32,518 nucleotides of DNA, taken from NCBI GenBank assembly GCA_016939855.1, contig CP070603.1:2128478-2160995 (forward strand). The letters run 5' to 3'. The translations under genes and the position numbers were made by a program. The stretch is from Kluyvera ascorbata. GTDB lineage: Bacteria; Pseudomonadota; Gammaproteobacteria; Enterobacterales; Enterobacteriaceae. Numbering within the stretch: position 1 is the first letter of the stretch; the number at the start of each line of letters is the position of its first letter. A model generated the notes under the pieces. The model did no database searches and was not told where the DNA came from. It saw nothing but the letters and a program-made list of their open reading frames with translations. Shown here piece after piece: positions 16,007-26,476 of this stretch.

Positions 16007-17446
16007 CTACTCCGACCTGTTAACAAAAAGTTTCCCATCGCGCACCAGTTCGCGCGGATAGCTGTTCTTCAGGCGTGAACCAATACGTTTTGCCAGACCA
16101 AGCGGGAACCCCTGGAACGTGACAATGACATCATCCTGAGAGGGCGCGTTCTCGGGATAGATATCGCGTCCGCGATACCATTCCTGCGCGTCAGCGGATG
16201 TCAATTCGTGGCCGAGTTCAGCGGTGTTGGCCAGCGCAATCACCGCCTCATGCTGCCAGCGGAACCCTTTATTGTGGGTTTCAGCAAGCTTAATACCAAT
16301 GCGTGAGAAACGTACTTTTCCCAGCAGCGGCTCGATCTCTTTCGGGAACAGCCAGACTTCTTTGTCACGCTGCCAGAGAGCCAGCGACGCATTCCATTCA
16401 ATACCGACGCGACGCGCCGCATCAATGACGGTATTGGATTCACGAGTTTTCATCGGTACGAATGGGAATTTACCCACTTTGTAGCCCGGCGCGGGCAGCG
16501 GGTCTATCGCCGCGGTTTTATGCAGGCGGGCCACGAAGAACCCCTCGCAGTCGTAAATCTGTGGGAAAACGTGCAGGTAACCTTCCGTAGTCAGCGCCTG
16601 GTCCGCGGTAGGGAAAAGGTCGCCTAACGGTAGAATCTGTACCGCCTCTGGATAGCGCTCGAGTAGCCAATTCACCACCGATTCATTCTCATCACGGTTG
16701 AGCGTGCAGGTGGAGTAGACCAGCGTACCACCGGGGCGTAGGGCGTGGAATGCGCTGTCGATAAGCCCGCGTTGGGTGCTGGCAATCTCCTGATTGCTGG
16801 CAAGCGACCAGTTCTTCAGTGCGTCCGGGTCTTTGCGCACCACGCCTTCGCCAGAGCAGGGCGCATCCAGCAAGATAGCGTCGAAACACTCCGGCAGCGC
16901 CGCGCCGAATACACGACCATCAAAGTGGGTCAACGCCGTATTGGCAATGCCGCAGCGGCTGATGTTGGCGTGCAGTACCTTGACCCGGCTAGCGGAAAAT
17001 TCGTTAGCCAGCAGCATGCCGCGGTTATTCATTCGGGCGGCAATCTGAGTGGTTTTTGAGCCAGGTGCTGCGGCGACATCCATCACTCGCGCAGGCGCTT
17101 CACCATCGGCAAACAGGGCCGCCACCGGTAGCATGGAGCTCGCCTCCTGAATATAAAACAGGCCACTCAAATGTTCGGCGGTACTGCCCAGCGGAAACTC
17201 GTCATCGTTATCGCGCTCAATCCAGAAACCTTCGGCGCACCAGGGCACCGGCGTTAACTGCCAGCCGTAAGGCGCAACCAGCGCCAGAAAATCATCGACG
17301 GTAATTTTGAGCGTGTTGATGCGAATACTGCGGCGCAGCGGGCGCTGGCAGGCATCAATAAATGCGTCAAAGGGGAGATTCTTCGGCATGGCCTCGCGCA
17401 TTTGCGCAAGGAATTCATCGGGGAAAAAGACTGCGTTTTGAGCCAC
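16007..17446 (-). CDS. rsmF: 16S rRNA m5C1407 methyltransferase (RsmF)
   Basis: RsmF (YebU) methylates C1407 of 16S rRNA in the 30S subunit using S-adenosylmethionine. The GTG at 17446 gives a 479-residue protein beginning [20 protein letters not shown], equal in length to E. coli RsmF; the longer upstream frame overlaps letB and its terminator and lacks family similarity. The Rossmann methyltransferase core has [17 protein letters not shown] for SAM binding. [16 protein letters not shown] holds one conserved cysteine and [13 protein letters not shown] the catalytic cysteine. The C-terminal third carries a PUA-like RNA-binding domain ([34 protein letters not shown]). No Shine-Dalgarno sequence is obvious before the GTG. 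Confidence 0.93.
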   Translation of the reverse strand: MAQNAVFFPDEFLAQMREAMPKNLPFDAFIDACQRPLRRSIRINTLKITVDDFLALVAPYGWQLTPVPWCAEGFWIERDNDDEFPLGSTAEHLSGLFYIQEASSMLPVAALFADGEAPARVMDVAAAPGSKTTQIAARMNNRGMLLANEFSASRVKVLHANISRCGIANTALTHFDGRVFGAALPECFDAILLDAPCSGEGVVRKDPDALKNWSLASNQEIASTQRGLIDSAFHALRPGGTLVYSTCTLNRDENESVVNWLLERYPEAVQILPLGDLFPTADQALTTEGYLHVFPQIYDCEGFFVARLHKTAAIDPLPAPGYKVGKFPFVPMKTRESNTVIDAARRVGIEWNASLALWQRDKEVWLFPKEIEPLLGKVRFSRIGIKLAETHNKGFRWQHEAVIALANTAELGHELTSADAQEWYRGRDIYPENAPSQDDVIVTFQGFPLGLAKRIGSRLKNSYPRELVRDGKLFVNRSE

Positions 17447-17488
17447 TGGCGAATACCACAAGGAGATAAAGAGCGCGCAGTTTACCAT

Positions 17489-17518
17489 AAAAATGCGCCG
17501 GTGACGGGCACCGGCGCA
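17489..17518 (-). terminator. Terminator after letB
   Basis: A perfect ten-base inverted repeat (TGCGCCGGTG at 17494-17503 and CACCGGCGCA at 17509-17518) is followed on the minus strand by TTTTTA. It lies eight bases beyond the letB stop codon and about 43 bases before the rsmF start, so rsmF would need read-through or its own promoter. Confidence 0.85.
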
Positions 17519-17525
17519 GAGGTCG

Positions 17526-20159
17526 TTAACGTGGCAGGGCGGTGCCCCATTCTCGCCATTCTTTTGGCTCCGACTCCAGCAGCAGGAAGTGTTTTCCTTC
17601 CTGGGCTTTCGGTGCCAGCGGAATACCCGGTGGAGTAGCAAAGGCAATGCCGCCGCGAATGAACTGATTAAAGGTGCCGGTTTTGACGACGCCGCCAATC
17701 AGCCCGAAGTCGAGGCTGTAACCAGAAGCCAGCCAGAACACCGAGTTGTTGCGTACCAGGTGCTGATAACGCTGGCCGATGCGCATTTCGATCATCACGC
17801 GGTCGGAGAGGCTACCCAGGCGCAGACCGGTGACGGTCCCGACTTCCAGACCACGGAATAATACCGGCGTGCCGATGCTCAGTGAACCGGCTTCCGGTGC
17901 TTCGACGACGATGTTCAAGCCGTTGAGGTAGCGCGAGTCGGAGATGGTCGCTTCCTGCAGCTCAAAATCACGACGCATCTCACCGTGGCCCGGCTCGACG
18001 TTAACGTACGGCTGCAGCAGGGTATCCAGATGTTCGACGCCTGCTGCCGAAATTTGCGGCGTGATCACCGAGAAGCGGGTGCCGCGGCGGGCGAACGTTG
18101 ACACATACTCAGGGTAGAGCACGGCGCTGGCCTGGACTTCGTTGCGTGAGGCGTTCAGCTCAAGGCTTTGCACCTGGCCGATGTCGATACCGAGGTAGCG
18201 AATCGGCATGCCGGAGGAGAGCTTATCGGCATCAAAGGCGTGCAGCGTAATCTGCCCGCCGATAGCGCGTGCAGCGGTTTCTGATGCATAGAGCAGGCGT
18301 TTATCCCCCTTACGGCTGCCTGCGCTGGCAGCGTTGAGATTATCGAAGCTGATAGCGCCTTTCAGCGCACGTGAAAGCGGTGAGGCTTGCACCGTTAGCC
18401 CGCTGCCGTTCAACTGCACTTTCGCACCGCCTTCCGCCCAGAACACGCTATTAGGGGTCAGCAGTGAGCGGTATTCCGGTTTAATGTGAACTGCGATATC
18501 GAATGCGTTAGCGCGCGGCTGCACCGAGGTGACTTCGCCGACTTCAAACTTACGATACAGCACGACAGAGCCGGTCTGAATGTCTGGCAGGGTATCGGCG
18601 GTTAGCATCAGGGTGGTGGTAGGGTAGTCGCTTAAATTGTTCTCCTGCGCTTTCTCGAGATTAGAGAACAGCGGGTAGCTCGCTTTCATTGGCCCTTTTT
18701 CGCCAGGAAGAATGCGAATGCCGCCGCTTAACCACTCGTTGGCGCTGGCACCTAAGAATTCAACGCCGTCGATGCCTACTTTGACATCCATTTTGCTGTT
18801 AACCACAAATTTGCTGTCGCCGTGGATCAGGTCGCGGTACTGCGGGTCGATGGCCACCGCAAAGCTAATACCTTTCGCGCTCAGCGTGCGTTCCATCACC
18901 TGACCGATTCTGACGCCGTGCAGCATGATAGGCTGCCCGGCATCAATACCGTAGCTTTCCGGTGCGGTTAGCGTTAGCGTCAGGACGCCTGGCTGTTGCA
19001 GCAGCGTTTTGTCTGAAGCCAGCACGGTAAAGCGGTCTTTCGGCCCGCCGTCACCGGGTACCAGCTCAAACGTACTGCCGGTTAGCAGGGTGCTCAGATT
19101 TGGATTATCCAGCGATAGCTTAGGCTGATTTAGTTCAATTCGGGTCTTTTCTCGCAGCAGCGAGACGACGCTCGGGTCAACGGTCATTTCGCCGGTAACG
19201 GAGCTATCTGGATTTAACGTCAGTTTGGTCAATTGACCCACTTCCAGCCCTTGATAGAGCATTGGCGTTGAGCCCGCTTTCAAACCGTCGCCGTTCGGCA
19301 GTTGAAGCTGGATCAACACGCCGCGTTGGCTGTGGGCGAGGTCTTCATACAGTCCATACTCATCGTTCTGCGCAGCGGCCTGCGAGCCGGGAGGTGAATC
19401 AAAGGCGATAGCACCGTTGACCAGCGCAGCGAGGCTTTCGAGCTGCACTTTGGCACCGCTCAGGCCGACATCGGCTTTAATGCCCGACACGTTCCAGAAG
19501 CGGCTGCCTTTTTTAACCAGATTGGTGAAGCGACGCTCAATCAGGACATCAATGGTTACGCCCTGATTATTTGGATTAATGGCGTAATCGTAAACGCGTC
19601 CCACGGGGATTTTGCGGAAGTAGACCAGCGAGCCGCTGTTGAGCGAGCCTAAATCCGGCGCGTGCAGGTGGATCATCAGTTCGCCGTTGTTCAGGCGATA
19701 TTTTGGCTGGGTGTCCAGTGCGGTGAAGTGATCGCGCGCTTCACCTTTGCCTGGCATCATGCCGATATAGTTACCGCCAACCAGCGCATCAAGCCCGGAC
19801 ACCCCAGCGAGGGAAGCCTTCGGTGTCACCAGCCAGAACTGGGTTTCGTCGCGCAAGGCGTCTTCCATATCGCTTTTAATGCTCGCACGCACTTCAATCT
19901 TGCTGCGGTCCTCGGCGAGGCGTATATCCTGAACCGTACCGACCTCGACGCCCTGGAAGCGCACAGGGGTACGACCCGGCACAATACCGTCTGCCGACAT
20001 GAAGTCGATAGTAATGGTGGTACCGCGATCCTCGTAGCTGCTCCAGATTAGCCAGCCAGCAATCATCAGTGCGATGACCGGCAGGAGCCAGAACGGAGAG
20101 ATGCGGCGTTTGGTTTTAATTCGCGCCTCAGTCTGTGAAGCGGGCGTTTCCTGACTCAT
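17526..20159 (-). CDS. letB: LetB (YebT), seven-MCE-domain intermembrane lipid tunnel
   Basis: LetB forms a long hexameric tube of stacked MCE rings between inner and outer membranes and is thought to carry phospholipids. The 877-residue product (start [19 protein letters not shown], equal to E. coli in length) has a short cytoplasmic N-terminus and one membrane helix (about 22-38, [20 protein letters not shown]). Seven MCE repeats follow, each recognisable by a variant of the phrase [12 protein letters not shown]: for example [69 protein letters not shown] and [14 protein letters not shown]. Hydrophobic pore-lining loops such as [18 protein letters not shown] recur. The start overlaps the end of letA by 32 bases, as in E. 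coli. Confidence 0.96.
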   Translation of the reverse strand: MSQETPASQTEARIKTKRRISPFWLLPVIALMIAGWLIWSSYEDRGTTITIDFMSADGIVPGRTPVRFQGVEVGTVQDIRLAEDRSKIEVRASIKSDMEDALRDETQFWLVTPKASLAGVSGLDALVGGNYIGMMPGKGEARDHFTALDTQPKYRLNNGELMIHLHAPDLGSLNSGSLVYFRKIPVGRVYDYAINPNNQGVTIDVLIERRFTNLVKKGSRFWNVSGIKADVGLSGAKVQLESLAALVNGAIAFDSPPGSQAAAQNDEYGLYEDLAHSQRGVLIQLQLPNGDGLKAGSTPMLYQGLEVGQLTKLTLNPDSSVTGEMTVDPSVVSLLREKTRIELNQPKLSLDNPNLSTLLTGSTFELVPGDGGPKDRFTVLASDKTLLQQPGVLTLTLTAPESYGIDAGQPIMLHGVRIGQVMERTLSAKGISFAVAIDPQYRDLIHGDSKFVVNSKMDVKVGIDGVEFLGASANEWLSGGIRILPGEKGPMKASYPLFSNLEKAQENNLSDYPTTTLMLTADTLPDIQTGSVVLYRKFEVGEVTSVQPRANAFDIAVHIKPEYRSLLTPNSVFWAEGGAKVQLNGSGLTVQASPLSRALKGAISFDNLNAASAGSRKGDKRLLYASETAARAIGGQITLHAFDADKLSSGMPIRYLGIDIGQVQSLELNASRNEVQASAVLYPEYVSTFARRGTRFSVITPQISAAGVEHLDTLLQPYVNVEPGHGEMRRDFELQEATISDSRYLNGLNIVVEAPEAGSLSIGTPVLFRGLEVGTVTGLRLGSLSDRVMIEMRIGQRYQHLVRNNSVFWLASGYSLDFGLIGGVVKTGTFNQFIRGGIAFATPPGIPLAPKAQEGKHFLLLESEPKEWREWGTALPR

Positions 20160-21411
20160 GTGCGTCCCAAAGTATGCGGCTGTCCAGCCATTCAACAGCA
20201 AGAATAGTTAATATTACCGCAGCGCCGAAATAAAACGCAGCGGGGCCCATCGTAAAGGCGAGAAGCTGATCACGATTGATGAGCGACATGGTTAACGAAA
20301 TGACAAACAGATCGAGCATCGACCAGCGGCCAATCCAGGTGACAAAACGCAGCAGCAGTATACGCGTACGCAGCCCCTGTTCACATTTAAAGTGGATACT
20401 GATGAGTAGCGTCAGCATCACGATGATTTTGGTAAACGGCACCAGAATACTGGCGATAAAGACCACCGCCGCGACCGCAACGTTACTGTTCGCCAGCGAC
20501 ATGATCCCGGAGAGGATGGTGTCGGTCTGTCGTCCACCGTTGACGTAGATAACGGAGATGGGCAGCAGGTTAGCCGGGATCAGAAAAACAATGGAGCTGA
20601 CGAGCGCTGCCCAACTTTTTTGCAGGCTCTGCCGACGCCGATAACGCAGCGGTGTATGGCAACGGCGGCAGCGACCACGGGCATCGGCATGCCCGGTGTA
20701 GCCGCACTCAATGCACACCCGCAGGTTGGCATCAGGTCGCGTTGAGGGGCGCTGCGGATAAAAACGCTCCCACAGCTGTTCAACGTTAAGGTGAATCAGG
20801 GTCAGGATGCTGAGCACCACCAGTGAGATAAAGGCGAGCAGACCAATGCCCGGCTGCAGGAAGGCATAGTCCTGGACTTTGATTGAGGCGACAGCGATGC
20901 CAACCAGATAAATATCCAGCATCACCCACTCTTTAAGTTTATCGAGCATCAGCAGGACAGGGCGAAGATTCATTCCCAGAATATTACCGAGCCACAGATA
21001 GGCGATGGAGACGACCAGCACGGCAGGCGCGCCGACGGTACAAAAGAAGACCATTGCCGCGGTAATCGGAGCGCCCTGGTCAGTCATCTGCCAGATACCC
21101 GACAACAGATTGGCGTCAATACGCACACCCAGCAGATGAAGGCGCAGTAGCGGTTCACTCCAGGCGAACGGCATCAGCAACAGCATGGTAATGGCCATCG
21201 CGCCAAGGCGAGTCAATGACCAATCGCGCCCGTCGCGCACTTTGGCGTGACAGCGCGGGCAGTAGGCACTTTGCGATGATTTTACGACCGGTAACCGAAA
21301 AAGCATATCGCACTGCGGGCAACGTTGGTAATGTGCCCACGGCAACGGTGCATCAATCTTGTGAATATGTATTTTTTTCGACGGCGTTATGCGTGATGTT
21401 TTAAGTGCCAT
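20128..21411 (-). CDS. letA: LetA (YebS), inner-membrane partner of LetB
   Basis: LetA is a polytopic inner-membrane protein (PqiA family) that works with the MCE protein LetB in lipid transport. The 427 residues equal the E. coli protein in length. Two zinc-ribbon pairs are visible: RCPQCDMLF with YCPRCHAKV near the N-terminus, and VCIECGYTG with RCRRCHTPL in the middle. Each ribbon precedes a bundle of about four membrane helices, giving the internal duplication typical of the family. The stretches [31 protein letters not shown] and [16 protein letters not shown] are conserved. The gene is divergent from msrC with 143 bases between the starts; the ribosome binding site is poor. The letA-letB overlap implies translational coupling. 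Confidence 0.95.
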   Translation of the reverse strand: MALKTSRITPSKKIHIHKIDAPLPWAHYQRCPQCDMLFRLPVVKSSQSAYCPRCHAKVRDGRDWSLTRLGAMAITMLLLMPFAWSEPLLRLHLLGVRIDANLLSGIWQMTDQGAPITAAMVFFCTVGAPAVLVVSIAYLWLGNILGMNLRPVLLMLDKLKEWVMLDIYLVGIAVASIKVQDYAFLQPGIGLLAFISLVVLSILTLIHLNVEQLWERFYPQRPSTRPDANLRVCIECGYTGHADARGRCRRCHTPLRYRRRQSLQKSWAALVSSIVFLIPANLLPISVIYVNGGRQTDTILSGIMSLANSNVAVAAVVFIASILVPFTKIIVMLTLLISIHFKCEQGLRTRILLLRFVTWIGRWSMLDLFVISLTMSLINRDQLLAFTMGPAAFYFGAAVILTILAVEWLDSRILWDAHESGNARFTD

Positions 21412-21554
21412 TTATTACATTGAGAAATGAATGTATAACTCTATCTTAACCTAAGTATCGATTCATCTTGAGCCCGAACGCACTTAATGCGTATTTTATA
21501 AGGCTATAAGTTGAGTATCGCATCAGTAACACCGTAAACAATAGTGATTAGAAA

Positions 21555-22052
21555 ATGAGCAAAACAGAATTTTACGCGGATCTAAACCGCGATTTTCAGG
21601 CATTGATGGCAGGTGAAACGAGTTTCTTAGCTGTAATCTCCAATACCAGCGCGCTACTGTATGAGCGTCTTTCTGAGGTGAACTGGGCGGGATTTTATCT
21701 GCTGGAAGGTAAAACGCTGGTTCTCGGGCCGTTCCAGGGCAAAATTGCCTGCGTGCGTATTCCGGTTGGCCGTGGTGTCTGCGGTACTGCCGTGGCAGAA
21801 AATCGCGTGCAGCGCATTGAAGATGTTCATGCCTTTGATGGGCATATTGCCTGTGATGCGGCCAGCAATGCCGAAATCGTACTGCCTCTTGAGGTGAACG
21901 GTCAGGTTATTGGGGTGCTGGACATCGACAGTACGGTCTTCTCCCGCTTTAGCGAAGAAGATGAAAAGGGCTTGCGTGAACTGGTCGGCCACCTTCAAAA
22001 AGTGCTTGAAGCGACCGATTATCAAAAATTCTTTGCCCCCGTCGAAGGATAA
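21555..22052 (+). CDS. msrC: Free methionine-(R)-sulfoxide reductase (MsrC)
   Basis: MsrC (YebR) reduces free L-methionine-(R)-sulfoxide in the cytoplasm, using thioredoxin to recycle its disulfide. It is a 165-residue GAF-domain protein, the same length as E. coli. The three conserved cysteines of the active site are present: Cys-66 in GKIACVRIP, Cys-76 in GRGVCGTA and Cys-100 in GHIACDAASN. The substrate pocket region VNWAGFYLL and the segment VIGVLDIDS also match. The start MSKTEFYADLNRDF aligns with the E. coli N-terminus. The gene stands alone between divergent letA and proQ, and proQ has its own -10 in the following gap. Confidence 0.96.
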   Translation: MSKTEFYADLNRDFQALMAGETSFLAVISNTSALLYERLSEVNWAGFYLLEGKTLVLGPFQGKIACVRIPVGRGVCGTAVAENRVQRIEDVHAFDGHIACDAASNAEIVLPLEVNGQVIGVLDIDSTVFSRFSEEDEKGLRELVGHLQKVLEATDYQKFFAPVEG

Positions 22053-22087
22053 TCAACGGATAACGTAGCATTTACGGATTGCGTCAT

Positions 22088-22093
22088 TATAAT
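22088..22093 (+). promoter_or_regulatory. -10 element of a proQ promoter
   Basis: A perfect TATAAT lies 57 bases before the proQ start codon. The best -35 at 17-base spacing, GTAGCA (22065-22070), matches the consensus at three positions only, so the promoter is inferred mainly from the -10. Confidence 0.55.
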
Positions 22094-22149
22094 GTCGCCT
22101 GTTCATGCCTGCGGCTTGTTGGCTACGTCCGTTGTAATCAGGAAATTTC

Positions 22150-22842
22150 ATGGAAAATCAACCTAAGTTGAACAGCAGTAAAGAAGTTATCGCATTTTTG
22201 GCCGAACGTTTCCCGCAGTGCTTTAGTGCGGAAGGCGAGGCTCGCCCCCTGAAAGTCGGTATCTTTCAGGATCTCGTAGCGCGTGTTGAAGGGGAAATGA
22301 ACCTCAGCAAAACTCAACTGCGCTCCGCATTACGTCTTTATACTTCAAGCTGGCGCTACCTCTACGGTATCAAAGCGGGTGCCGTACGCGTTGATCTCGA
22401 CGGCAACCCATGCGGCGAACTCGACGAACAGCACGTGGCGCATGCGCGTCAGCAGCTTGAAGAAGCGAAAGCTCGCGTTCAGGCGCAGCGCGCTGAACAG
22501 CAGGCGAAAAAACGCGAAGCGGCTGCTGCTGCGGGCGAACAGGGTGACGCGCCACGTCGTGAGCGTAAACCACGTCCTCCAGTACGTCGTAAAGAAGGGG
22601 CCGAACGTAAACCACGCGCCGCCGCAGCTAAACCTGCTGCTAAGCCAGTTCGCGAAGTTCGCGAAGAGAAGTTTACCCCGGTATCCGATCTGTCCGCGCT
22701 GACAGTCGGCCAGTCCCTGAAAGTTAAAGCCGGCAATAACGCCATGGATGCCACCATCCTGGAAATCACCAAAGATGGCGTTCGCGTTCAGCTTACTTCT
22801 GGTATGTCAATGATTGTACGCGCAGAACACCTGGTGTTCTGA
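22150..22842 (+). CDS. proQ: RNA chaperone ProQ
   Basis: ProQ is a global RNA-binding protein that binds structured small RNAs and mRNA 3' ends; it was first known as an effector of the osmoprotectant transporter ProP. The product has 230 residues (232 in E. coli). The N-terminal FinO-like domain runs to about residue 119 and contains [38 protein letters not shown] and [20 protein letters not shown] lysine-, arginine-, alanine- and proline-rich linker follows. The C-terminal Tudor-like domain begins near [14 protein letters not shown] and ends REHLVF-like (RAEHLVF). A ribosome binding site AGGAA precedes the ATG. prc lies 19 bases downstream and is likely cotranscribed. Confidence 0.97.
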   Translation: MENQPKLNSSKEVIAFLAERFPQCFSAEGEARPLKVGIFQDLVARVEGEMNLSKTQLRSALRLYTSSWRYLYGIKAGAVRVDLDGNPCGELDEQHVAHARQQLEEAKARVQAQRAEQQAKKREAAAAAGEQGDAPRRERKPRPPVRRKEGAERKPRAAAAKPAAKPVREVREEKFTPVSDLSALTVGQSLKVKAGNNAMDATILEITKDGVRVQLTSGMSMIVRAEHLVF

Positions 22843-22861
22843 AACGGAGGCCTGGCCAGGC

Positions 22862-24910
22862 ATGAACAAATTTTTTAGGCTCTCCGCGCTTGCTGGTCTG
22901 TTATTGATAACAGGCCAGGTCTTAGCGGTGGAAGATATTACCCGTGTTGATCAGCTTCCTATCCTTAAGGAAGAGACTCAACACGCAACGGTGAGCGAGC
23001 GCGTAACCTCGCGCTTTACCCGTTCTCATTACCGCCAGTTCGATCTCGACGAGGCTTTTTCAGCCAAAATCTTCACCCGCTATCTGAACCTGCTGGACTA
23101 TAGCCATAATGTGCTGCTGGCCAGCGACGTTGAGCAGTTCTCCGCGAAGAAAGGGCAGATTGGCGATGAGCTGCGTTCTGGCAAACTCGATGTCTTTTAC
23201 GATCTCTACAATCTGGCGCAAAAACGCCGTTTTGAGCGCTATCAGTACGCGCTGAAGGTGCTTGAGCGCCCGATGGATTTCACCGGCACCGATACCTTTA
23301 ATCTTGACCGCAGCAAAGCGCCGTGGCCGAAAGATGAAGCAGAACTGAATAAGCTTTGGGATGGCAAGGTCAAATTTGACCAGCTGAGCCTGAAGCTTGC
23401 GGGCAAAGACGATAAAGAGATCCACGACACACTGGCGCGTCGCTATAAGTTCGCGATCCGCCGCCTGGCGCAAACCAACAGCGAAGATGTGTTCTCGCTG
23501 GCGATGACCTCTTTTGCGCGCGAAATTGACCCGCACACCAACTACCTCTCTCCGCGTAACACCGAGCAGTTTAATACCGAAATGAGCCTGTCTCTGGAAG
23601 GTATCGGCGCGGTGCTGCAGATGGACGATGACTACACCGTGATTAACTCCATGGTGGCAGGCGGTCCAGCGGCGAAGAGCAAGGCGATAAGCGTTGGCGA
23701 CCGTATCGTTGGTGTTGGCCAGGCCGGTAAAGGCATGGTCGATGTCATCGGTTGGCGTCTCGACGATGTGGTCGCGCTGATTAAAGGACCGAAGGGCAGC
23801 AAAGTGCGTCTGGAAGTCCTGCCAGCAGGCAAAGGTTCGAAAACCCGTATCGTGACCCTGACCCGCGAGCGTATTCGTCTTGAAGACCGCGCGGTGAAAA
23901 TGTCGGTGAAAGGTACTGGTAAAGATAAAGTTGGCGTACTGGATATTCCAGGGTTCTACGTTGGCCTCACAGAAGATGTGAAGGTTCAGCTGCAGAAACT
24001 GGAAAAACAGAACGTCAGCAGCGTGATTATCGATCTCCGTAGCAACGGTGGCGGTGCGCTGACCGAGGCGGTTTCGCTCTCTGGTCTGTTCATTCCTTCC
24101 GGCCCGGTGGTACAGGTTCGTGATAACAACGGCAAAGTTCGTGAAGACAGCGATACTGACGGCGTCGTGTATTACAAAGGCCCGCTGGTGGTGCTGGTCG
24201 ACCGTTTCAGCGCTTCGGCGTCGGAAATCTTTGCCGCGGCGATGCAGGACTATGGTCGTGCGCTGATTGTCGGTGAACCGACCTTCGGTAAAGGCACCGT
24301 TCAGCAGTACCGTTCGCTGAACCGTATCTACGATCAGATGCTGCGTCCTGAATGGCCGGCGCTGGGCTCCGTCCAGTACACCATTCAGAAGTTCTACCGT
24401 ATCAACGGCGGCAGTACCCAACGTAAAGGGGTTACGCCAGATATCATGATGCCTACCGGCACGGAAGAGACCGAAACCGGTGAGAAGTTTGAAGACAACG
24501 CACTGCCGTGGGACAGCATTAATGCTGCCACCTATGTGAAGTCTGGCGACATGAAACCGTTTGAACCAGAACTGCTGAAGCTGCATAGCGATCGCATCGC
24601 GAAAGATCCAGAGTTCCAGTACATCGCCAAAGATATTGCCCACTTCAACGCGTTGAAGGATAAGCGCAGTATCGTGTCTCTGAACTACGCCCAGCGTGAG
24701 AAAGAGAACGAAGAGGACGATGCAACCCGTCTGGCGCGAATTAACGATCGCTACAAGCGAGAAGGTAAGCCAGCGCTGAAGAAACTGGAAGATCTGCCAA
24801 AAGACTACAAAGAGCCGGATCCATATCTTGACGAGACGGTGGATATTGCCATCGATCTGGCAAGACTTGAGAAGGCTGCCCCAGCAGAACAGCCGGCGGC
24901 GAGCAAGTAA
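22862..24910 (+). CDS. prc: Tail-specific protease Prc (Tsp)
   Basis: Prc is a periplasmic serine protease that degrades proteins with nonpolar C-termini and processes penicillin-binding protein 3, acting with the adaptor NlpI and trimming peptidoglycan hydrolases such as MepS. From 22862 the product is 682 residues, the E. coli length. A signal peptide ends at about QVLA-VEDIT. A PDZ domain lies at about 235-325 (SLSLEGIGAVLQ to KVRLEVLPAG). The catalytic dyad is Ser-452 in FSASASE and Lys-477 in PTFGKGTVQ. The alternative upstream start at 22814 overlaps proQ and destroys the signal peptide. GGAGG at 22846-22850 is separated from the ATG by the palindrome CCTGGCCAGG. A terminator follows at 24919. 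Confidence 0.97.
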   Translation: MNKFFRLSALAGLLLITGQVLAVEDITRVDQLPILKEETQHATVSERVTSRFTRSHYRQFDLDEAFSAKIFTRYLNLLDYSHNVLLASDVEQFSAKKGQIGDELRSGKLDVFYDLYNLAQKRRFERYQYALKVLERPMDFTGTDTFNLDRSKAPWPKDEAELNKLWDGKVKFDQLSLKLAGKDDKEIHDTLARRYKFAIRRLAQTNSEDVFSLAMTSFAREIDPHTNYLSPRNTEQFNTEMSLSLEGIGAVLQMDDDYTVINSMVAGGPAAKSKAISVGDRIVGVGQAGKGMVDVIGWRLDDVVALIKGPKGSKVRLEVLPAGKGSKTRIVTLTRERIRLEDRAVKMSVKGTGKDKVGVLDIPGFYVGLTEDVKVQLQKLEKQNVSSVIIDLRSNGGGALTEAVSLSGLFIPSGPVVQVRDNNGKVREDSDTDGVVYYKGPLVVLVDRFSASASEIFAAAMQDYGRALIVGEPTFGKGTVQQYRSLNRIYDQMLRPEWPALGSVQYTIQKFYRINGGSTQRKGVTPDIMMPTGTEETETGEKFEDNALPWDSINAATYVKSGDMKPFEPELLKLHSDRIAKDPEFQYIAKDIAHFNALKDKRSIVSLNYAQREKENEEDDATRLARINDRYKREGKPALKKLEDLPKDYKEPDPYLDETVDIAIDLARLEKAAPAEQPAASK

Positions 24911-24918
24911 GACACTAA

Positions 24919-24947
24919 CAGGCACAAGCAATTGTGCCTGTTTTTTT
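24919..24947 (+). terminator. Terminator after prc
   Basis: CAGGCACAA (24919-24927) and TTGTGCCTG (24932-24940) form a perfect nine-base stem with a four-base loop, followed by seven T. It begins nine bases after the prc stop codon. Confidence 0.93.
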
Positions 24948-25026
24948 ATCTCTCTCTTCTTCTCGTAAACAACTATGCTACAAAATGTAAAGTTGTGTCT
25001 TTCTCGTGACTTAGCCTAACGTAATC

Positions 25027-25053
25027 GTTGAAAATTCCCGGATTGCCCCTACG
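25027..25053 (+). promoter_or_regulatory. Possible sigma-32 promoter of htpX
   Basis: GTTGAAA (25027-25033) followed after 12 bases by CCCCTACG (25046-25053) resembles the heat-shock promoter consensus CTTGAAA with CCCCATNT. The -35 matches six of seven and the -10 core is partial. It lies about 50 bases before the htpX start. htpX is a known heat-shock and Cpx-regulated gene in E. coli. Confidence 0.5.
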
Positions 25054-25104
25054 ATATGGGTAATCGCATAGTGCGTTTTGTTAAAAAGAGGTTAAAAGTA
25101 AATT

Positions 25105-25989
25105 ATGATGCGAATCGCGCTCTTCCTGATGACCAACCTGGCGGTTATGGTTGTGTTTGGGCTGGTGCTAAGCCTGACAGGAATTCAGTCGAGCAGCATG
25201 ACCGGCCTGCTGATTATGGCGCTGTTATTTGGTTTTGGCGGTTCCATTGTGTCATTGATGATGTCGAAATGGATGGCGCTGAAATCCGTCGGTGGTGAGG
25301 TGATTGAGCAGCCGCGTACTGAACAGGAACGCTGGCTGGTGGATACCGTTGCACGTCAGGCGCAGCAGGTGGGCATTGCGATGCCACAGGTTGCGCTGTA
25401 TCACGCGCCGGACATGAACGCTTTTGCTACCGGCGCACGTCGTGATGCATCTCTGGTGGCCGTGAGCACCGGTCTGCTGCAGAACATGAGCCGTGACGAA
25501 GCCGAAGCGGTCATCGCCCATGAAATCAGCCACATTGCTAACGGCGATATGGTGACCATGACGCTGATTCAGGGCATCGTGAACACCTTCGTTATCTTTA
25601 TCTCTCGCGTTATCGCACAGCTTGCAGCCGGATTCCTCGGCGGCAACCGTGATGATGGTGAAGAGAGCAGCAATGGTAACCCGCTGATTTACTTCGCGGT
25701 GGCCACGGTGCTGGAGCTGGTGTTCGGTATTCTGGCGAGCATTATCACCATGTGGTTCTCACGCTACCGTGAATTCCACGCCGATGCGGGTTCTGCAAAG
25801 CTCGTGGGTCGCGAGAAGATGATTGCTGCGCTGCAGCGTCTGAAAACCAGCTATGAGCCGCAGGAAGCCAGCAGCATGATGGCATTCTGCATCAACGGTA
25901 AATCTAAATCGTTGAGCGAAATGTTCATGACTCACCCACCGCTGGATAAGCGTATTGAAGCGCTGCGCAGCGGCGAGTACATGAAATAA
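25105..25989 (+). CDS. htpX: HtpX, inner-membrane zinc metalloprotease
   Basis: HtpX is an M48-family protease of the inner membrane that degrades misfolded membrane proteins together with FtsH. The 294-residue product equals E. coli within one residue. Two membrane helices lie at the N-terminus ([17 protein letters not shown] and [18 protein letters not shown]). The zinc-binding HEISH motif is at residues 139-143, with Glu-140 as catalytic base, and the third ligand glutamate is in [15 protein letters not shown]. Two further hydrophobic stretches lie between these motifs. The C-terminus has the family phrase [14 protein letters not shown]. The ATG at 25105 is chosen from the E. coli-like MMRIALFL start. 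A convergent terminator separates it from pgaD. Confidence 0.97.
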   Translation: MMRIALFLMTNLAVMVVFGLVLSLTGIQSSSMTGLLIMALLFGFGGSIVSLMMSKWMALKSVGGEVIEQPRTEQERWLVDTVARQAQQVGIAMPQVALYHAPDMNAFATGARRDASLVAVSTGLLQNMSRDEAEAVIAHEISHIANGDMVTMTLIQGIVNTFVIFISRVIAQLAAGFLGGNRDDGEESSNGNPLIYFAVATVLELVFGILASIITMWFSRYREFHADAGSAKLVGREKMIAALQRLKTSYEPQEASSMMAFCINGKSKSLSEMFMTHPPLDKRIEALRSGEYMK

Positions 25990-26006
25990 TCCCTCGGGGT
26001 TCTAAG

Positions 26007-26043
26007 AATGCCAGTCGGTAACACGACTGGCATTGTCTTTTTT
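26007..26043. terminator. Terminator between htpX and pgaD
   Basis: AATGCCAGTCG (26007-26017) and CGACTGGCATT (26024-26034) form a perfect 11-base stem, followed by GTC and six T on the plus strand. It ends htpX, and lies immediately past the pgaD stop on the opposite strand, where the U tract is missing. Confidence 0.92.
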
Positions 26044-26476
26044 ACGCCTCATCAACCTCCAGCCGATTAATCTTTAAATCAATAATGCGGCCAATTCCAT
26101 CGTGATAGACCGTGAGCAGATTATTGCGACTCATCTCCGAAATGATTTGTGGCTCGACCTCAAAGCTTCTTGCCAGTTCGTCCCGCGGCAGCGCCAACAG
26201 CCGGGTATGACGGCGGGCGTGGGAGCGCCGTCGGTTGTACTGGTACCAGATAATCAGCAGCCAGCCGTTAAGCGCGGCAATCAGCAAATAGGCCAGCACT
26301 GCATTAAACGAACCGGTAATCGCATCCCAACTGCCATATTTCTGCTCGGTAAACTGCATCAGCAGATTGGCGTAAAGAAAAAACAGAAAACCGCACCAGG
26401 CGAGCGCCGTGAGCACGGCATCAAAAAGCCGGGGAAACGGTCGGTGCTCGGTTAAAATTAACGTACTCTCGTTCAT
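26042..26476 (-). CDS. pgaD: PgaD, accessory subunit of poly-GlcNAc synthase
   Basis: PgaD is a small inner-membrane protein that forms the poly-beta-1,6-N-acetylglucosamine synthase with PgaC; in E. coli the pair is activated by cyclic di-GMP binding. The start at 26476 shares one base with the pgaC stop (TGATG), giving 144 residues (137 in E. coli) beginning [20 protein letters not shown]. Two membrane helices are visible, LFDAVLTALAWCGFLFFLYA and AVLAYLLIAALNGWLLIIW, followed by a basic segment (YNRRRSHARRHTR) and a soluble C-terminus. Similarity to E. coli PgaD is lower than for the rest of the operon, as is usual. It is the last gene of pgaABCD. Confidence 0.9.
   Translation of the reverse strand: MNESTLILTEHRPFPRLFDAVLTALAWCGFLFFLYANLLMQFTEQKYGSWDAITGSFNAVLAYLLIAALNGWLLIIWYQYNRRRSHARRHTRLLALPRDELARSFEVEPQIISEMSRNNLLTVYHDGIGRIIDLKINRLEVDEA

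Noticed and set aside
17447..17698. N-terminal extension of rsmF
   Set aside because: It overlaps the letB 3' end and its terminator hairpin, and family length fits the GTG at 17446.
24965..24991. Two GTAAA repeats upstream of htpX as a CpxR box
   Set aside because: They are 17 bases apart, too far for the usual CpxR spacing of about five; htpX is Cpx-regulated in E. coli, so another site may exist.
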